In this document: positions 8,463-17,872 of the stretch, piece by piece | How positions within the stretch are numbered: position 1 is the stretch's first letter | Layout of the letters: every line of letters starts with the position of its first letter | Origin: Stenotrophomonas maltophilia | GTDB taxonomy: Bacteria; Pseudomonadota; Gammaproteobacteria; Xanthomonadales; Xanthomonadaceae | DNA: 64,000 nucleotides | Assembly (NCBI RefSeq): GCF_039555535.1 | Contig: NZ_CP154630.1 | Coordinates: 4,353,001-4,417,000, forward strand | Reading direction: 5' to 3' | Translations under genes and position numbers: made by a program | The notes under the pieces: model-generated | The model's database searches: none | Told to the model about the DNA's origin: nothing | Seen by the model: only the letters and a program-made list of their open reading frames with translations

Positions 8463-9424
8463 TGCCCGCCCCTCTTTCCAACCAATCGCTTGATCCACTG
8501 CTTCATTTTCCCCGCACCTTGCCGCGAAACCGCAGCGTCATACACGAAATCCCGGAAATCCTGCGTCCCATCCTGCGAACAGATCCCTCCATTCGCACAA
8601 AAACTGTTGACCAGCACACTGTCGGCACCACACGGTAGACCGAGTTCGCAGGCCGCAACCCGCCATGCCAGTTCACTGAGCTGTTCTCCCGCCACCAGGC
8701 CAGTGAGCGCCTGGTCCCCCGCCGCGCGCACGCCCATCCCCGGCGCGATCGCCATGAAGGCCTCCGGATCGCGCGATGTGCGCACCCGCTCGACCAGGTC
8801 ACGGCGGTACTCGGGGCTGTCATGCAGCGGTTCGCCCTCGGCGAACAGCGATGCTTCCGCAGCCAGGTTGCCCTGCGTGGCCGCCTTGCGACGCTCGGCC
8901 AGCACCAGCGCGGACCCCAGCTTGTCACCGGGTACGAAACCGCCACAGCGCTGTGCCACGCGCTCGCGGGCCTGCACCATGGCCGGCGCGGCGGTCAGGC
9001 CCAGCCCGGCCAGCACGTTGTTGTCCAACCGGTAACCGCCCGGATCGATGGCGTACTGCGCGCAGTAGTCGTAGACCCGGCTGAGCATCCAGCGGGCTTC
9101 GTGGTTGCCTTCGTCGGCCTGCACGCGCAGGCGCTGCGCGTAGGCGTACAGATCGGTCGCATCCTCGATGTCCGCGCGCAGGTCCAGCGGCAGGCCCGAA
9201 GGCAGCCCGTTGCCGCGCTCGAACGCCGCCAGGCGACGCGCCAACGCTTCCGGCACGACCGGCAGGCTTGCCGCATCGTCCGCCGCAACCCGCGCCGTCG
9301 GCAGCTCGCCTGCGGTCACCGGCACCGATCCGGCATGGCCGCTGGCCCGATACCCGGCCACGCCCAGCACGGCCACCGCCGGCAGCACGAGCAACCAGGT
9401 TTTCAGGGTCGGAGCAAAGGCCAT
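8459..9424 (-). CDS. Membrane-anchored protein of unknown function
   Basis: The 321-residue product has an N-terminal hydrophobic segment ([19 protein letters not shown]) that may anchor it to the inner membrane, with the rest outside. The remainder is largely helical, with segments like [23 protein letters not shown] that recall Sel1/TPR-type helical repeats; this is only a resemblance. Five cysteines in the C-terminal half could form disulfides. I chose the ATG at 9424; a GTG at 9451 is possible, and neither has a clear ribosome binding site. It is the first gene of a two-gene unit with the small membrane protein. Confidence 0.65.
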   Translation of the reverse strand: MAFAPTLKTWLLVLPAVAVLGVAGYRASGHAGSVPVTAGELPTARVAADDAASLPVVPEALARRLAAFERGNGLPSGLPLDLRADIEDATDLYAYAQRLRVQADEGNHEARWMLSRVYDYCAQYAIDPGGYRLDNNVLAGLGLTAAPAMVQARERVAQRCGGFVPGDKLGSALVLAERRKAATQGNLAAEASLFAEGEPLHDSPEYRRDLVERVRTSRDPEAFMAIAPGMGVRAAGDQALTGLVAGEQLSELAWRVAACELGLPCGADSVLVNSFCANGGICSQDGTQDFRDFVYDAAVSRQGAGKMKQWIKRLVGKRGGQ

Positions 9425-9588
9425 TGGCGGCAGTGAGCGTTCACGGCGCACAGGAAAGCACCAAGTTTAACAAGGCCCGACAGGCCTGTCTGAACCGGTT
9501 CCGTTCATCTCCGAGCGGCATCTCAGGCAATACGGAGACGCTCCGATGGTCTAGCATGGCCCCCTTTCCCGCGATTGCCCCCACCGCC

Positions 9589-10509
9589 ATGCCGTTCCTG
9601 GAACTGACCCTGCGTTGCACCGAAGCTACCCAGCCCCGCTATGAGAATGCGCTGGAGGACGTTGGCGCACTGGCCGTCACGCTGCTTGATGCCGAGGCCG
9701 ATACCAGCAACGAACAAGCCATCCTCGAGCCGGGCGTGGGCGAGACCCCGCTGTGGGACACCCTGGTGCTGAGCGCGCTGTTCCCGGCCGACAGCAATGC
9801 GCTGCTGCTGTTGGCCGCACTGGAGTACTTCGACCCGGAGCTGGACTGGAGCAGCGGCAGCTTCCGCGCGGTCGAGGACGAAGACTGGGAACGCGCCTGG
9901 CTGGACCAGTTCCAGCCGATGGATTTCGGCAGCCGTACCTGGATCGTGCCGTGGAACCATGAACTGCCGGAGGCCGCGCAGGCGGCCGACGCCGCCGTGG
10001 TGCGGCTGGACCCGGGCCTGGCGTTCGGCTCGGGCACTCACCCGACCACCGCGCTCTGCCTGCGCTGGCTGGACCAGCTGGCCGTGGACGGCCTGCTGCA
10101 GGGCCAGCGCGTGCTCGACTTCGGCTGCGGCTCCGGCATCCTTGCGCTTGCCGCGCTGAAGCTGGGCGCCGCTGAGGCCATCGGCGTGGACAACGATCCG
10201 CAGGCACTGGTCGCCACCGCCGACAATGCCGAGCGCAACGGCCAGCAGGCGCGCATGCACGTCTACCTGCCACAGGACGAACCCGTCGCCACCTACCCGA
10301 TCGTCGTCGCCAACATCCTTGCCTCGGCACTGGACGCGTTGGCCGAGCTGCTGGCCGCACGCGTCGCTGCCGGTGGCCGCATTGCCCTGTCCGGCATCCT
10401 GCATGGCCAGGAAGGTGAACTGCTGCAGCGCTATGGCGCATGGTTCGACGATCTGCAGGCCACCCAGGATGGCGACTGGATGCGCATCACCGGCGTGCGC
10501 CGCGCCTGA
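9589..10509 (+). CDS. prmA: Ribosomal protein L11 methyltransferase
   Basis: This 306-residue SAM-dependent enzyme trimethylates ribosomal protein L11. The N-terminal substrate-recognition domain begins [10 protein letters not shown] and contains [14 protein letters not shown]. The family motif [21 protein letters not shown] and the SAM-binding [16 protein letters not shown] follow, then [10 protein letters not shown] in place of the N-P-P-Y type catalytic loop. Length is normal. It is followed 42 bp later by the DUF3426 gene and then fis, a known gammaproteobacterial neighbourhood. Confidence 0.95.
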   Translation: MPFLELTLRCTEATQPRYENALEDVGALAVTLLDAEADTSNEQAILEPGVGETPLWDTLVLSALFPADSNALLLLAALEYFDPELDWSSGSFRAVEDEDWERAWLDQFQPMDFGSRTWIVPWNHELPEAAQAADAAVVRLDPGLAFGSGTHPTTALCLRWLDQLAVDGLLQGQRVLDFGCGSGILALAALKLGAAEAIGVDNDPQALVATADNAERNGQQARMHVYLPQDEPVATYPIVVANILASALDALAELLAARVAAGGRIALSGILHGQEGELLQRYGAWFDDLQATQDGDWMRITGVRRA

Positions 10510-10551
10510 TCGTGGTTGAATGACCGCTGGATCCGAGCCCGCACCCTGAGC

Positions 10552-11322
10552 ATGTCCGAGCCGAACCCACCGCGCCGTCCCCTGGCCACCTTCCTGCGCA
10601 CGACGCCGGAGGGTGAGGCTGCGCCTGCGACCGATGCGCGCACGCAGCACGACGTTGAGCACACAGCGCCTGCAATGCAGGCGCCGACCGAGCCCGTTGA
10701 TCTGGCACATGCGCCGACGGCGGAGATGCGACACGACGATGACACGGTCATCGTTGATGACACCGCAGCCATCGAACCGGCACCGGTCGTACTACCGGCA
10801 ACGACGGTTGCCGCCGATGCACCCAGTTTCCTCGGCAACCCGCGCCCACCTGCCCTGCCAACGCCGCGCTGGCACTGGGTGCTGGTCGCCGCGCTGGCGC
10901 TGCTGCTGGTCCTGCAGAGCGTGCTGGCCGATCGCACGCGGCTGGCCGCCGACGCCGGCAACCGTGCATGGCTGGGCACGCTCTGTGGCGTCCTGCGCTG
11001 CAGCCTGCCGGCCTGGCATGAACCCACCGCCTTCACCATGACCAGCCGCGAGATCCGCCCGCTGCCCGGGCAGGCCGGTGTGCTGCAGGTGCAGGCCAGC
11101 ATCCGCAACGACGCACGCTGGGCACAGGCCTGGCCGGACCTGCGCCTGTCACTGTCCGATGCTGATGGCCGTGTGATCGGCAGCGGTGTGTTCACGCCTG
11201 CGCAGTACCTGGGCGAGAACCCCGGTGCGGCCCTGCTGGAACCGGGCCAGAGCGCGCGCGTCGCGTTCCGGGTACAGGAGCCCGCCGCATCCACCGTCGC
11301 ATTCACCTTCGACTTCCTCTGA
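10552..11322 (+). CDS. DUF3426 family single-pass membrane protein
   Basis: The 256-residue product has a Pro/Ala/Glu-rich N-terminal half, one transmembrane helix (HWVLVAALALLLVLQSVLAD) and a C-terminal DUF3426-like domain (CGVLRCSLPAWHEPTAFTM, then QASIRNDARWAQAWPDLRLSL and GQSARVAFRVQEP). Many relatives begin with an MJ0042-type zinc ribbon with two CxxC pairs; no such cysteines occur here, so the ribbon has been lost or the true start lies elsewhere. The start used is the ATG at 10552, with an alternative at 10516. The location between prmA and fis is shared with related bacteria. Confidence 0.75.
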   Translation: MSEPNPPRRPLATFLRTTPEGEAAPATDARTQHDVEHTAPAMQAPTEPVDLAHAPTAEMRHDDDTVIVDDTAAIEPAPVVLPATTVAADAPSFLGNPRPPALPTPRWHWVLVAALALLLVLQSVLADRTRLAADAGNRAWLGTLCGVLRCSLPAWHEPTAFTMTSREIRPLPGQAGVLQVQASIRNDARWAQAWPDLRLSLSDADGRVIGSGVFTPAQYLGENPGAALLEPGQSARVAFRVQEPAASTVAFTFDFL

Positions 11323-11328
11323 CCGTGA

Positions 11329-11712
<384 letters not shown>

Positions 11713-11725
11713 GCGCGCGCGTGGA

Positions 11726-11825
11726 TAGTGCCGGCCGCTGGCCGGCAACCCCGTGAACGATGGCAGGATGTTGCAGTTGCCGGCCAGCGGCCGGCACTAC
11801 CGGTAGATCCACGCCATGCGTGGAT
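11726..11825. repeat. Perfect 24-bp inverted repeat pair plus SMAG copy
   Basis: Positions 11726-11749 and 11776-11799 are exact reverse complements, built on CCGGCCGCTGGCCGG; they could form a 24-bp stem. A standard GTAG-headed SMAG copy with core ATCCACGCCATGCGTGGAT follows at 11803-11825. The block separates the convergent fis and lipid operon and may serve as terminator for both. Confidence 0.85.
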
Positions 11826-11840
11826 GGAAGCCCGGCAGAA

Positions 11841-12836
11841 TCACCCGCCCCCGCCCGCCTTCCAGTAATACCGCACCACATGGAAGAACACCGGCGCGGC
11901 GAAGCACACCGAATCCAGCCGGTCGAGCATGCCGCCATGGCCCTCGATCATGTGCCCCCAATCCTTGATGCCACGGTCACGCTTGATCGCCGACATCACC
12001 AGGCCGCCCCAGAATCCCATCAGGTTGATCAGCAGCGACAGGCCGAACGCCTGCAGCGGCGTGAACGGGGTGATCCACCACAGCGCAGCGCCCAGCGCGC
12101 TGGCACTCAGTACGCCGCCGATGAAACCCTCCACCGTCTTCGACGGCGACAGCTTCGGCGCGATCAGGTGCTTGCCCAGCAGCTTGCCCCAGATGTACTG
12201 CAGCACGTCCGAGGACTGCACCACGATCACCAGGAAGGCGAACAGCAGCACATTGCGCGACGGATCATGGCCGGGCACGTGCAGGTTCAGCAGCAGCGGC
12301 ACGTGCGAGATGCAGAACACGCAGATCATCAGCCCCCACTGCACCTTCGCCGTGCGCTCCAGGTAGTGCGTGGTGTCGCCGCCGATGGTCGACAGGATCG
12401 GCAGGAACAGGAACGCATAGACCGGAATCAGCAGCGTGTACATCCCGTACCAGTCGATCCACACCAGGTAGTACTGCCAAGGCAGCACGATGTAGAACGC
12501 CGCCAGCAGCGCGTAGTAGTCACCCGAGCGCGTCGGTGCCAGGGTGATGAACTCGCGCAGCGCGAACAGCGAGATGATCGCGAACAGCACGATCACCCCG
12601 GCACGGCCGAAGAACAGCGCCAGCCCGACCACGATCGCCATCACCCACCATGCGCGGATGCGCGACACCAGATTGGCGATCACCGCGCTGGGCCGGCCGC
12701 GCTGGCGCCAGCGCAGCGATTCGGCCACCAGCGTGGCCAGTACCAGCACCGCACCGACGCCGGCGAACAGCAGGCCGGTCTGCTGGCCCACACTCTGCGT
12801 TGCCAGGTCGCCGGACACATCGATCAGGAAACTCAT
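11841..12836 (-). CDS. ynbB: CDP-diacylglycerol synthase-like protein (CdsA/YnbB family)
   Basis: This 331-residue protein has about eight transmembrane segments and is the last gene of a six-gene operon. The cytidylyltransferase signature is intact: LSPSKTVEGFIGG and, near the C terminus, IKRDRGIKDWGHMIEGHGGM with LDRLDS. Such enzymes make CDP-activated lipid from phosphatidic acid and CTP in the inner membrane. The gene context (CDP-alcohol transferase, hydrolase-methyltransferase, PAP2-phosphatase) matches the E. coli ynb locus, so it is probably a YnbB-type paralog rather than the housekeeping cdsA. The start at 12836 overlaps the upstream acyltransferase stop by 4 bp. Confidence 0.85.
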   Translation of the reverse strand: MSFLIDVSGDLATQSVGQQTGLLFAGVGAVLVLATLVAESLRWRQRGRPSAVIANLVSRIRAWWVMAIVVGLALFFGRAGVIVLFAIISLFALREFITLAPTRSGDYYALLAAFYIVLPWQYYLVWIDWYGMYTLLIPVYAFLFLPILSTIGGDTTHYLERTAKVQWGLMICVFCISHVPLLLNLHVPGHDPSRNVLLFAFLVIVVQSSDVLQYIWGKLLGKHLIAPKLSPSKTVEGFIGGVLSASALGAALWWITPFTPLQAFGLSLLINLMGFWGGLVMSAIKRDRGIKDWGHMIEGHGGMLDRLDSVCFAAPVFFHVVRYYWKAGGGG

Positions 12837-13462
12837 GCGCGCCCTCCGTTCGGCGCCAGGTCCAGCAGCGCCTGCCGGCTGCGGGCCAGGAATGCAGCCT
12901 TGTCCTCGTCGGCCTGCAACCGCAGCGGCGTGCCGAAGGTAGCCGTGCACAGCAAGGGCAGTGGCAGGAAGCGGCCCTTGGGCATCACACGCTTCAGGTT
13001 GTCGATCCATACTGGAACGAACTCCAGCTCCGGGCGTTGCCGGGCCAGGTGGTAGATGCCGCTTTTGAACGGCAGCAACGGCTCATCGCCCACGTTGCGC
13101 GTGCCTTCCGGGAACAGGATCAACGAGCAGTCCTCGTCCACGGCATCGCGCAGGGCCTGCAGCGGGTCCTGCTGGCGATGCCCGGCCTCGCGCTCGACCA
13201 GCACGCCGTTGAACACCGCATCGATCAGGTAGCGACGCAGGGCATCGCGCTGCCAGTACTCGGCAGCAGCAACCGGGCGCACCTGGCGCCGCAGCGCAGG
13301 CGGCATGGACGACCAGATCAGCACGAAGTCACCATGGCTGGCATGGTTGCCGTAGTACACGCGACGCTCGCTGGACGGCGCGCAACCGATCCACAGCGCG
13401 CGCGCGCCGGTCACCACATGGATCGCGCCACTGCAGGCGCGGGCAATCAGTTCGGCGAACAT
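12833..13462 (-). CDS. Lysophospholipid acyltransferase (PlsC family)
   Basis: The 209-residue protein carries both PlsC motifs: the catalytic HX4D as NHASHGD (His40, Asp45) and FPEGTR at 117-122. It should transfer a fatty acyl group to a lysophosphatidic acid-like acceptor at the membrane. It directly precedes the CdsA-like gene with a 4-bp overlap, so acylation and CDP activation are encoded side by side. E. coli ynbABCD has no acyltransferase, so this is an addition to that gene set. Length is slightly below the usual 240. Confidence 0.85.
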   Translation of the reverse strand: MFAELIARACSGAIHVVTGARALWIGCAPSSERRVYYGNHASHGDFVLIWSSMPPALRRQVRPVAAAEYWQRDALRRYLIDAVFNGVLVEREAGHRQQDPLQALRDAVDEDCSLILFPEGTRNVGDEPLLPFKSGIYHLARQRPELEFVPVWIDNLKRVMPKGRFLPLPLLCTATFGTPLRLQADEDKAAFLARSRQALLDLAPNGGRA

Positions 13463-13475
13463 TGGTCCCTCCCGT

Positions 13476-13913
13476 TCACGTCTGCGGCCACAGCACGGCC
13501 AGCACCAGCAGTGCGAACTGCGCCGCGGTCAGCAGGTACTGGCGCAGCAGCAGGCGACGCATGCCGGCCCAGCGCGCGTCCCAGCCCCGCAGGGGCGCAT
13601 CGGGCGCCGCGCGGCGCAGGCCACTGTCCTGCAGCAGCTGATCGGTGCGGCGCGCGGCGGCATCGCCGTCCAGGCCCTCATCGCGCAGCAGCTGCAGCAG
13701 GCTGGCGTCCAGCGCCACCCGCCACGCGTGGTACGTCTGCGCCGCCCCCGCAAACATGCTGGCCAGCAACCACCCTGCAGCGACCATCGCCAGGCCCGGC
13801 TCGGTGCCAAGCAGCAGCAATGCCACCAGCAGCAGCCCCAGCGACAGGCATGCCGGCCAACGCCCCTGCCGCAACAGCAGCTGCATGGTCGCAATGTCAG
13901 GCGTCGTGCTCAT
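13476..13913 (-). CDS. Small membrane protein in the lipid operon, unknown function
   Basis: The 145-residue protein has two or three hydrophobic stretches: ACLSLGLLLVALLLLGTEPG and MVAAGWLLASMFAGA near the N terminus, and a C-terminal one (LTAAQFALLVLAVLW). Between them is a charged helix (LLQLLRDEGLDGDAAARRTD). I do not recognise the family. It overlaps the PAP2-phosphatase gene by 4 bp and lies 13 bp before the acyltransferase, so it is surely part of the operon and may help assemble its membrane enzymes. Confidence 0.7.
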   Translation of the reverse strand: MSTTPDIATMQLLLRQGRWPACLSLGLLLVALLLLGTEPGLAMVAAGWLLASMFAGAAQTYHAWRVALDASLLQLLRDEGLDGDAAARRTDQLLQDSGLRRAAPDAPLRGWDARWAGMRRLLLRQYLLTAAQFALLVLAVLWPQT

Positions 13914-15241
13914 GCAGGGTCTCCGGCGGCAACGGTGATCCCGCGCAGGTGCGCCTTGCCCAGCACGATGCCTGGACGCGCTGCACGCACGATCGCCACC
14001 GCCGCATCGGCATCAGACGCACGACCACTGCGCAGCAGCCAGGCCGCCACGCTGGCAGCACTGCGCGAGTAGCCCAGCGCACAGCACACCAGCAACGGCC
14101 CCTGCGCCCGCAGGCGCTCGATGGCCTCGGCTGCCTCGCGCAGCTGCTCCGGCGTGGGCACCACCAGGTCCAGCATCGGCACACCGGCGTATGCCGCACC
14201 CGGCGCGCAGCAGGACAGCTCGGCGCAGGCATCGACCACGCCCACCAAAGGTGTCGGCAATGCCGTGCAGGGAATCCGGCCCAGCCACACGCCGTCCAGC
14301 ACCGGCACCGGCTGCGGCGCGCGCCGGGTCCATAGCCGTGAATTCATCCACGCTGCCGCCAGATATGGAGCCAGCAGCCAGCGTGCCGCCATGGTCAAGC
14401 GACCATCGGCGCGCTTCTGGAACACCGCCGTACCCAGCCCGGCATAGGCAAGCGCTACCAGCAGCAGCGACGCCACCGGCCACAGCAGCCACAACGCCGC
14501 GCCACGCAGAAGCACCACCGGCACCAGCACTACAGTAGCCGCCAGCAGGTACAGCGCCGCCAATCGCCAACGTTTGGCATCGCGCGCAGTACGCCAGGCA
14601 CGCAGCGGCGGCGTGCCCTGTTCCGGCCACAGCCACACGCACAGCCAGCCGGCCAGCAGCCCGGTCGGGATGTCGATGAAATGGTGCTGGAACGTGGTCA
14701 GCACCGAGACACCGATCAGCAGCGCCCACACATGCAGCACCCAACGCCACACGCCGTGCAGGTACTGCGCGAACTTCACCCAAAGCACGATCAGCAGCAC
14801 GATGTGCAGCGATGGCGCCTGGTTGAACGGCTTGTCGAAGCCCAGCAGCACATCGAACAGCCAACCGAACACGCCGCCGATCTCCGGCCGCTCGAAACTG
14901 AAGCGCAGCGGCCACAGCAGGAAGCAGGTCACCGCGATCAGCTGTGCACTGAACAGCCGCAGCGCATGCCGGTCCAGTTCCAACCGTTGCCGGCACAGGA
15001 AGAAGGAGACTGCGTAGAAAAGGTCGATCGACCAGTACGGCACGATCGTCCACGGGACGAAGGGAATGCGCGTCTCCCAAGCGAACGCCATCACCGGCAG
15101 TTCGGCATGGCGACCGGCCATCCAGTTGGCGAAGCCGTAGCTGGCGAAGAAGAACGGACCCAGCAGGGCCAGCCACAGCAGAGCGCGCCGCCAGGGGCGC
15201 CCTTCCGCGGCCAGCGGGGTGGCGGCCAGTGTCGCCATCAC
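13910..15241 (-). CDS. ynbD: PAP2 phosphatase fused to a dual-specificity phosphatase (YnbD-like)
   Basis: This 443-residue membrane protein joins two phosphatase folds. Residues 1-260 form a PAP2-type lipid phosphatase with NQAPSLHIVL (His146) and FQHHFIDIPTG (His186-187, Asp190), amid transmembrane helices. Residues 310-443 form a cysteine phosphatase with the loop CALGYSR (CX5R, Cys387 and Arg393). The same fusion is known in E. coli YnbD. It probably removes phosphate from a lipid made by the operon, but the substrate is not known. Overlaps of 4 bp with both neighbours show tight coupling. Confidence 0.85.
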   Translation of the reverse strand: MMATLAATPLAAEGRPWRRALLWLALLGPFFFASYGFANWMAGRHAELPVMAFAWETRIPFVPWTIVPYWSIDLFYAVSFFLCRQRLELDRHALRLFSAQLIAVTCFLLWPLRFSFERPEIGGVFGWLFDVLLGFDKPFNQAPSLHIVLLIVLWVKFAQYLHGVWRWVLHVWALLIGVSVLTTFQHHFIDIPTGLLAGWLCVWLWPEQGTPPLRAWRTARDAKRWRLAALYLLAATVVLVPVVLLRGAALWLLWPVASLLLVALAYAGLGTAVFQKRADGRLTMAARWLLAPYLAAAWMNSRLWTRRAPQPVPVLDGVWLGRIPCTALPTPLVGVVDACAELSCCAPGAAYAGVPMLDLVVPTPEQLREAAEAIERLRAQGPLLVCCALGYSRSAASVAAWLLRSGRASDADAAVAIVRAARPGIVLGKAHLRGITVAAGDPA

Positions 15242-16989
15242 GCGGTCCGGCGTGCCAGTGACACGGTGAAGATGCCGAATTCGTCGATGCGCTGCGCCAC
15301 CTTCTCGAATCCAGCCAGGCGCACCAGCTCATCCATCTCCTGCTGGGTACGACGACGCATCACCCACGCTGCGCCGCCGCGGTGGCTGGTCAGCGCGCGC
15401 GCAATGAATTCCAGCTGCGGGTGCCAGGGCTGGCCGGTGTAGGCCAGGTAGCCGCCCACCGGCACCGTTGCGGCGATGCCCTGCAGCGAGCGCAGCACGG
15501 CGTCGTTGTCGGGGAACAGTTCGTACAGGCCCGACACCACCGCCAGCGTCGGCGCCGGATCGACCTTCGCCAGCTGCGACGGATCGAACGCATCGCCCTG
15601 CTCGAAGCGTGCGATGTCGGACGCACCGAGGCGCTCGATCAAGGCCTGGCCCTGGGTCACGTTCAGATCGCTGAAGTCACGCAGCACGATGCGGTCGGCG
15701 CGCTGTTCGCCCTGGCCCAGCGCTTCCAGCACATAGCGGCCATGCCCGGCGGCCACGTCCAGCACACGCACCGGCGTGCCTTGCCCACGCAGGCGCTGGG
15801 CGGCATCGCGCAATAGTTCCTGCAGGTGCTGGCCACGGATGCGGATGCCACGCCAGCCGATCGCATCCAGATAGTTGCGGTCGACCATGCGGCCGAACGG
15901 ACCCTTGCCGCGCGCTTCGTCGCGATAGATGTAGTCCAGCGTGCTGCCGGAATCAAAACCGGTCTGCAGGCCCAGCGCGATGCCTTCGGACAACGTGCCG
16001 CCAAAACGCAGGCCGCCACGCACCACGCGCCAGCGCAGGTCCGCGAGGCTGTTGCGTTCCGGCGGCCAGGCCAGGATCTCCGATTCCTCGAAGGTCGGCC
16101 CGTGCCGGTGCGCATCGCGCCGTGACAGCTCACGCAGCGGCTCGGCGAAACGTGCCTGGATGAAACTGCGGATGCGCGCCAGCGCCGGTGCGCGGTCGCG
16201 CTCGCCCAGCGTGTCGTGGAAGAAGCCCGGCAGGTGCACGCGCTCCTTGACCGGGCTGGACAGGCGCTCGTAGAAGCGGTCCTGCGGGCCACGATGCACG
16301 ACGAAGTCGGATCCGGACACCAGCAGCTGCACCGGCACGCTGATTGCCTGCGCATCGGCCACGATACGGTCGGCGGCCTCGTACAGGCCCAGCAGTACGC
16401 GCACCGAGATCGGGCGGGTGATCAGCGGATCGGTGCGGTAGCTCTCCACGCGCGCCGGGTCATGGGTCAGCCACTGCGGCTTGACGTAGCTGTTGACGAA
16501 GAAGTTGCCACGCAGCTTCTGCATCAATGCCAAGCCCGGGCGTGCGAACGGCACGTACAGCTTCACCTTGAACGCCGGCGAGGCCATCACCAGCGCACGC
16601 AGGCGCGGTGCGTAATCGTGCACCCACGTGGCAGCAACCACGGCGCCCACGCTCTGCGCGATCACCACGATGTTCTCCACCGCGATGCCGTGTTCGGCGC
16701 CGATGTGGGCGATGAAACTGTCCAGGTCACGCACCAGCGCCGGGAAGCCCGGTGCATCGCCACGTGCGCCTGGCGAACGGCCGTTGCCACGCGCATCCCA
16801 GGCGAAGAAGGCGGTGTCGGGCAGGTCCAGCTCGTCGACCAGGTGAGTGACGCGGCCGGAGTGCTCGTGGCCGCGGTGCAGCAGCACGATGGCCTTGCTG
16901 GCCGGGGCTGCGGTGGTGCCCGGCCAGTACCGGTAGAACAGCGGTACCTGATCGAAGCTGTGGAATTCCCGTTCCTGCGCCTGACGCAT
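15238..16989 (-). CDS. ynbC: Alpha/beta hydrolase fused to a SAM methyltransferase (YnbC-like)
   Basis: This 583-residue two-domain protein matches the length and order of E. coli YnbC. The N-terminal domain (1-290) is an alpha/beta hydrolase of the monoacylglycerol lipase type: IVLLHRGHEHSGR, AWDARGNGRS and a nucleophile elbow AQSVGA (Ser113; Ala replaces the usual first Gly). The C-terminal domain (about 300-583) has the SAM-binding motif VLDVAAGHGRYVLEAL near 409-424 and VVSGLYELF. It may hydrolyse and methylate lipid intermediates; the true substrates are unknown. It is the second gene of the operon. Confidence 0.85.
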   Translation of the reverse strand: MRQAQEREFHSFDQVPLFYRYWPGTTAAPASKAIVLLHRGHEHSGRVTHLVDELDLPDTAFFAWDARGNGRSPGARGDAPGFPALVRDLDSFIAHIGAEHGIAVENIVVIAQSVGAVVAATWVHDYAPRLRALVMASPAFKVKLYVPFARPGLALMQKLRGNFFVNSYVKPQWLTHDPARVESYRTDPLITRPISVRVLLGLYEAADRIVADAQAISVPVQLLVSGSDFVVHRGPQDRFYERLSSPVKERVHLPGFFHDTLGERDRAPALARIRSFIQARFAEPLRELSRRDAHRHGPTFEESEILAWPPERNSLADLRWRVVRGGLRFGGTLSEGIALGLQTGFDSGSTLDYIYRDEARGKGPFGRMVDRNYLDAIGWRGIRIRGQHLQELLRDAAQRLRGQGTPVRVLDVAAGHGRYVLEALGQGEQRADRIVLRDFSDLNVTQGQALIERLGASDIARFEQGDAFDPSQLAKVDPAPTLAVVSGLYELFPDNDAVLRSLQGIAATVPVGGYLAYTGQPWHPQLEFIARALTSHRGGAAWVMRRRTQQEMDELVRLAGFEKVAQRIDEFGIFTVSLARRTA

Positions 16990-17028
16990 GCAATCTCCTG
17001 ATTGATGTGGCGTGTTGTCTTGGTGTGT

Positions 17029-17649
17029 CTATCGCCGCGGCGTCGCCGCGGATTCCTTCAGCCCGTGCCGTACGCGATTGATCATCGTCAGCATGCACAG
17101 CACTGCCATGGCTGCGGCCACGCCGCTGACCGTCATCGCACCACCCCAGCCGAACGCCAGCAGCAGGCCCAGCACGCCGATCAGGAAGGCGCGGTCGCTC
17201 TTCCCCATCGGGCCGTCATAGCGACGGCTGGCCCCGACCATCAGCCCCAGCACGCCGGCGTATTCGCTCAGTGCCGCGGTCCAGGCCAGCAGCCACAGCG
17301 CCTCCGGGCGCACGCCGGGTACGCTGAGCAGGCTCAGGTACAGCGCCGCATCGGCGATCACATCGCACACTTCGTTCAGATAGGCGCCCAGCCGCGATTG
17401 CTGGCCGAATTCGCGCGCCAGCATGCCGTCCACGGCGTTGAGCGCCATGCGCAGCAGCATCCACAACGGCAGCAGCAGGTACAGCAGGGGCTGGGCAGGC
17501 GCGCAGCACCACACGGCCGCGGCCACCAGCAGCGAGACCACGGCGGCGGCCACGGTCACCGTGTTGGCGGTGATGCCGAGGCGGTAGAGCCCGCGCACGG
17601 CCGGACGCAACAGGTCCTGGAAACGTCCTTTCAATGCATAGATCGACAT
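17029..17649 (-). CDS. ynbA: CDP-alcohol phosphatidyltransferase-like protein (YnbA family)
   Basis: This 206-residue, about six-helix membrane protein starts at the ATG at 17649 and heads the operon. It carries the CDP-alcohol transferase motif in altered form: ALNAVDGMLAREFGQQSRL followed by GAYLNEVCD. The usual pattern is DxxDGxxAR(x8)GxxxDxxxD; here the first and third Asp are Asn. These Asp residues normally bind metal and act in catalysis, so the enzyme may be altered or may use a different substrate. It would transfer a phosphatidyl group from CDP-lipid (made by the CdsA-like protein) to an unknown alcohol. The gene is divergent from purH. Confidence 0.8.
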   Translation of the reverse strand: MSIYALKGRFQDLLRPAVRGLYRLGITANTVTVAAAVVSLLVAAAVWCCAPAQPLLYLLLPLWMLLRMALNAVDGMLAREFGQQSRLGAYLNEVCDVIADAALYLSLLSVPGVRPEALWLLAWTAALSEYAGVLGLMVGASRRYDGPMGKSDRAFLIGVLGLLLAFGWGGAMTVSGVAAAMAVLCMLTMINRVRHGLKESAATPRR

Positions 17650-17872
17650 GATCCGTACCCGCTGATCCTTGGCAGTGCGGGCACAGCCTACCCCATCGTC
17701 GACTGATTCCGACAACCCGTCGCCGGTCCGGGGCTCAGCCCCCTGATCGGGCCGGATCAATGTGCCCAACCCGGTCCTGGGCCGATTGCTGCGGCAAATT
17801 ACCCCTTCCGGCACCCGCCACCGGCCCCCACCGCCTACAATATCGGCCCCGCTCCGCTGCCGATTCTGTCCC

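Noticed and set aside
17650..17872. Purine riboswitch or PurR operator before purH
   Set aside because: No purine aptamer core or PUR-box palindrome was seen in the 223-bp region.
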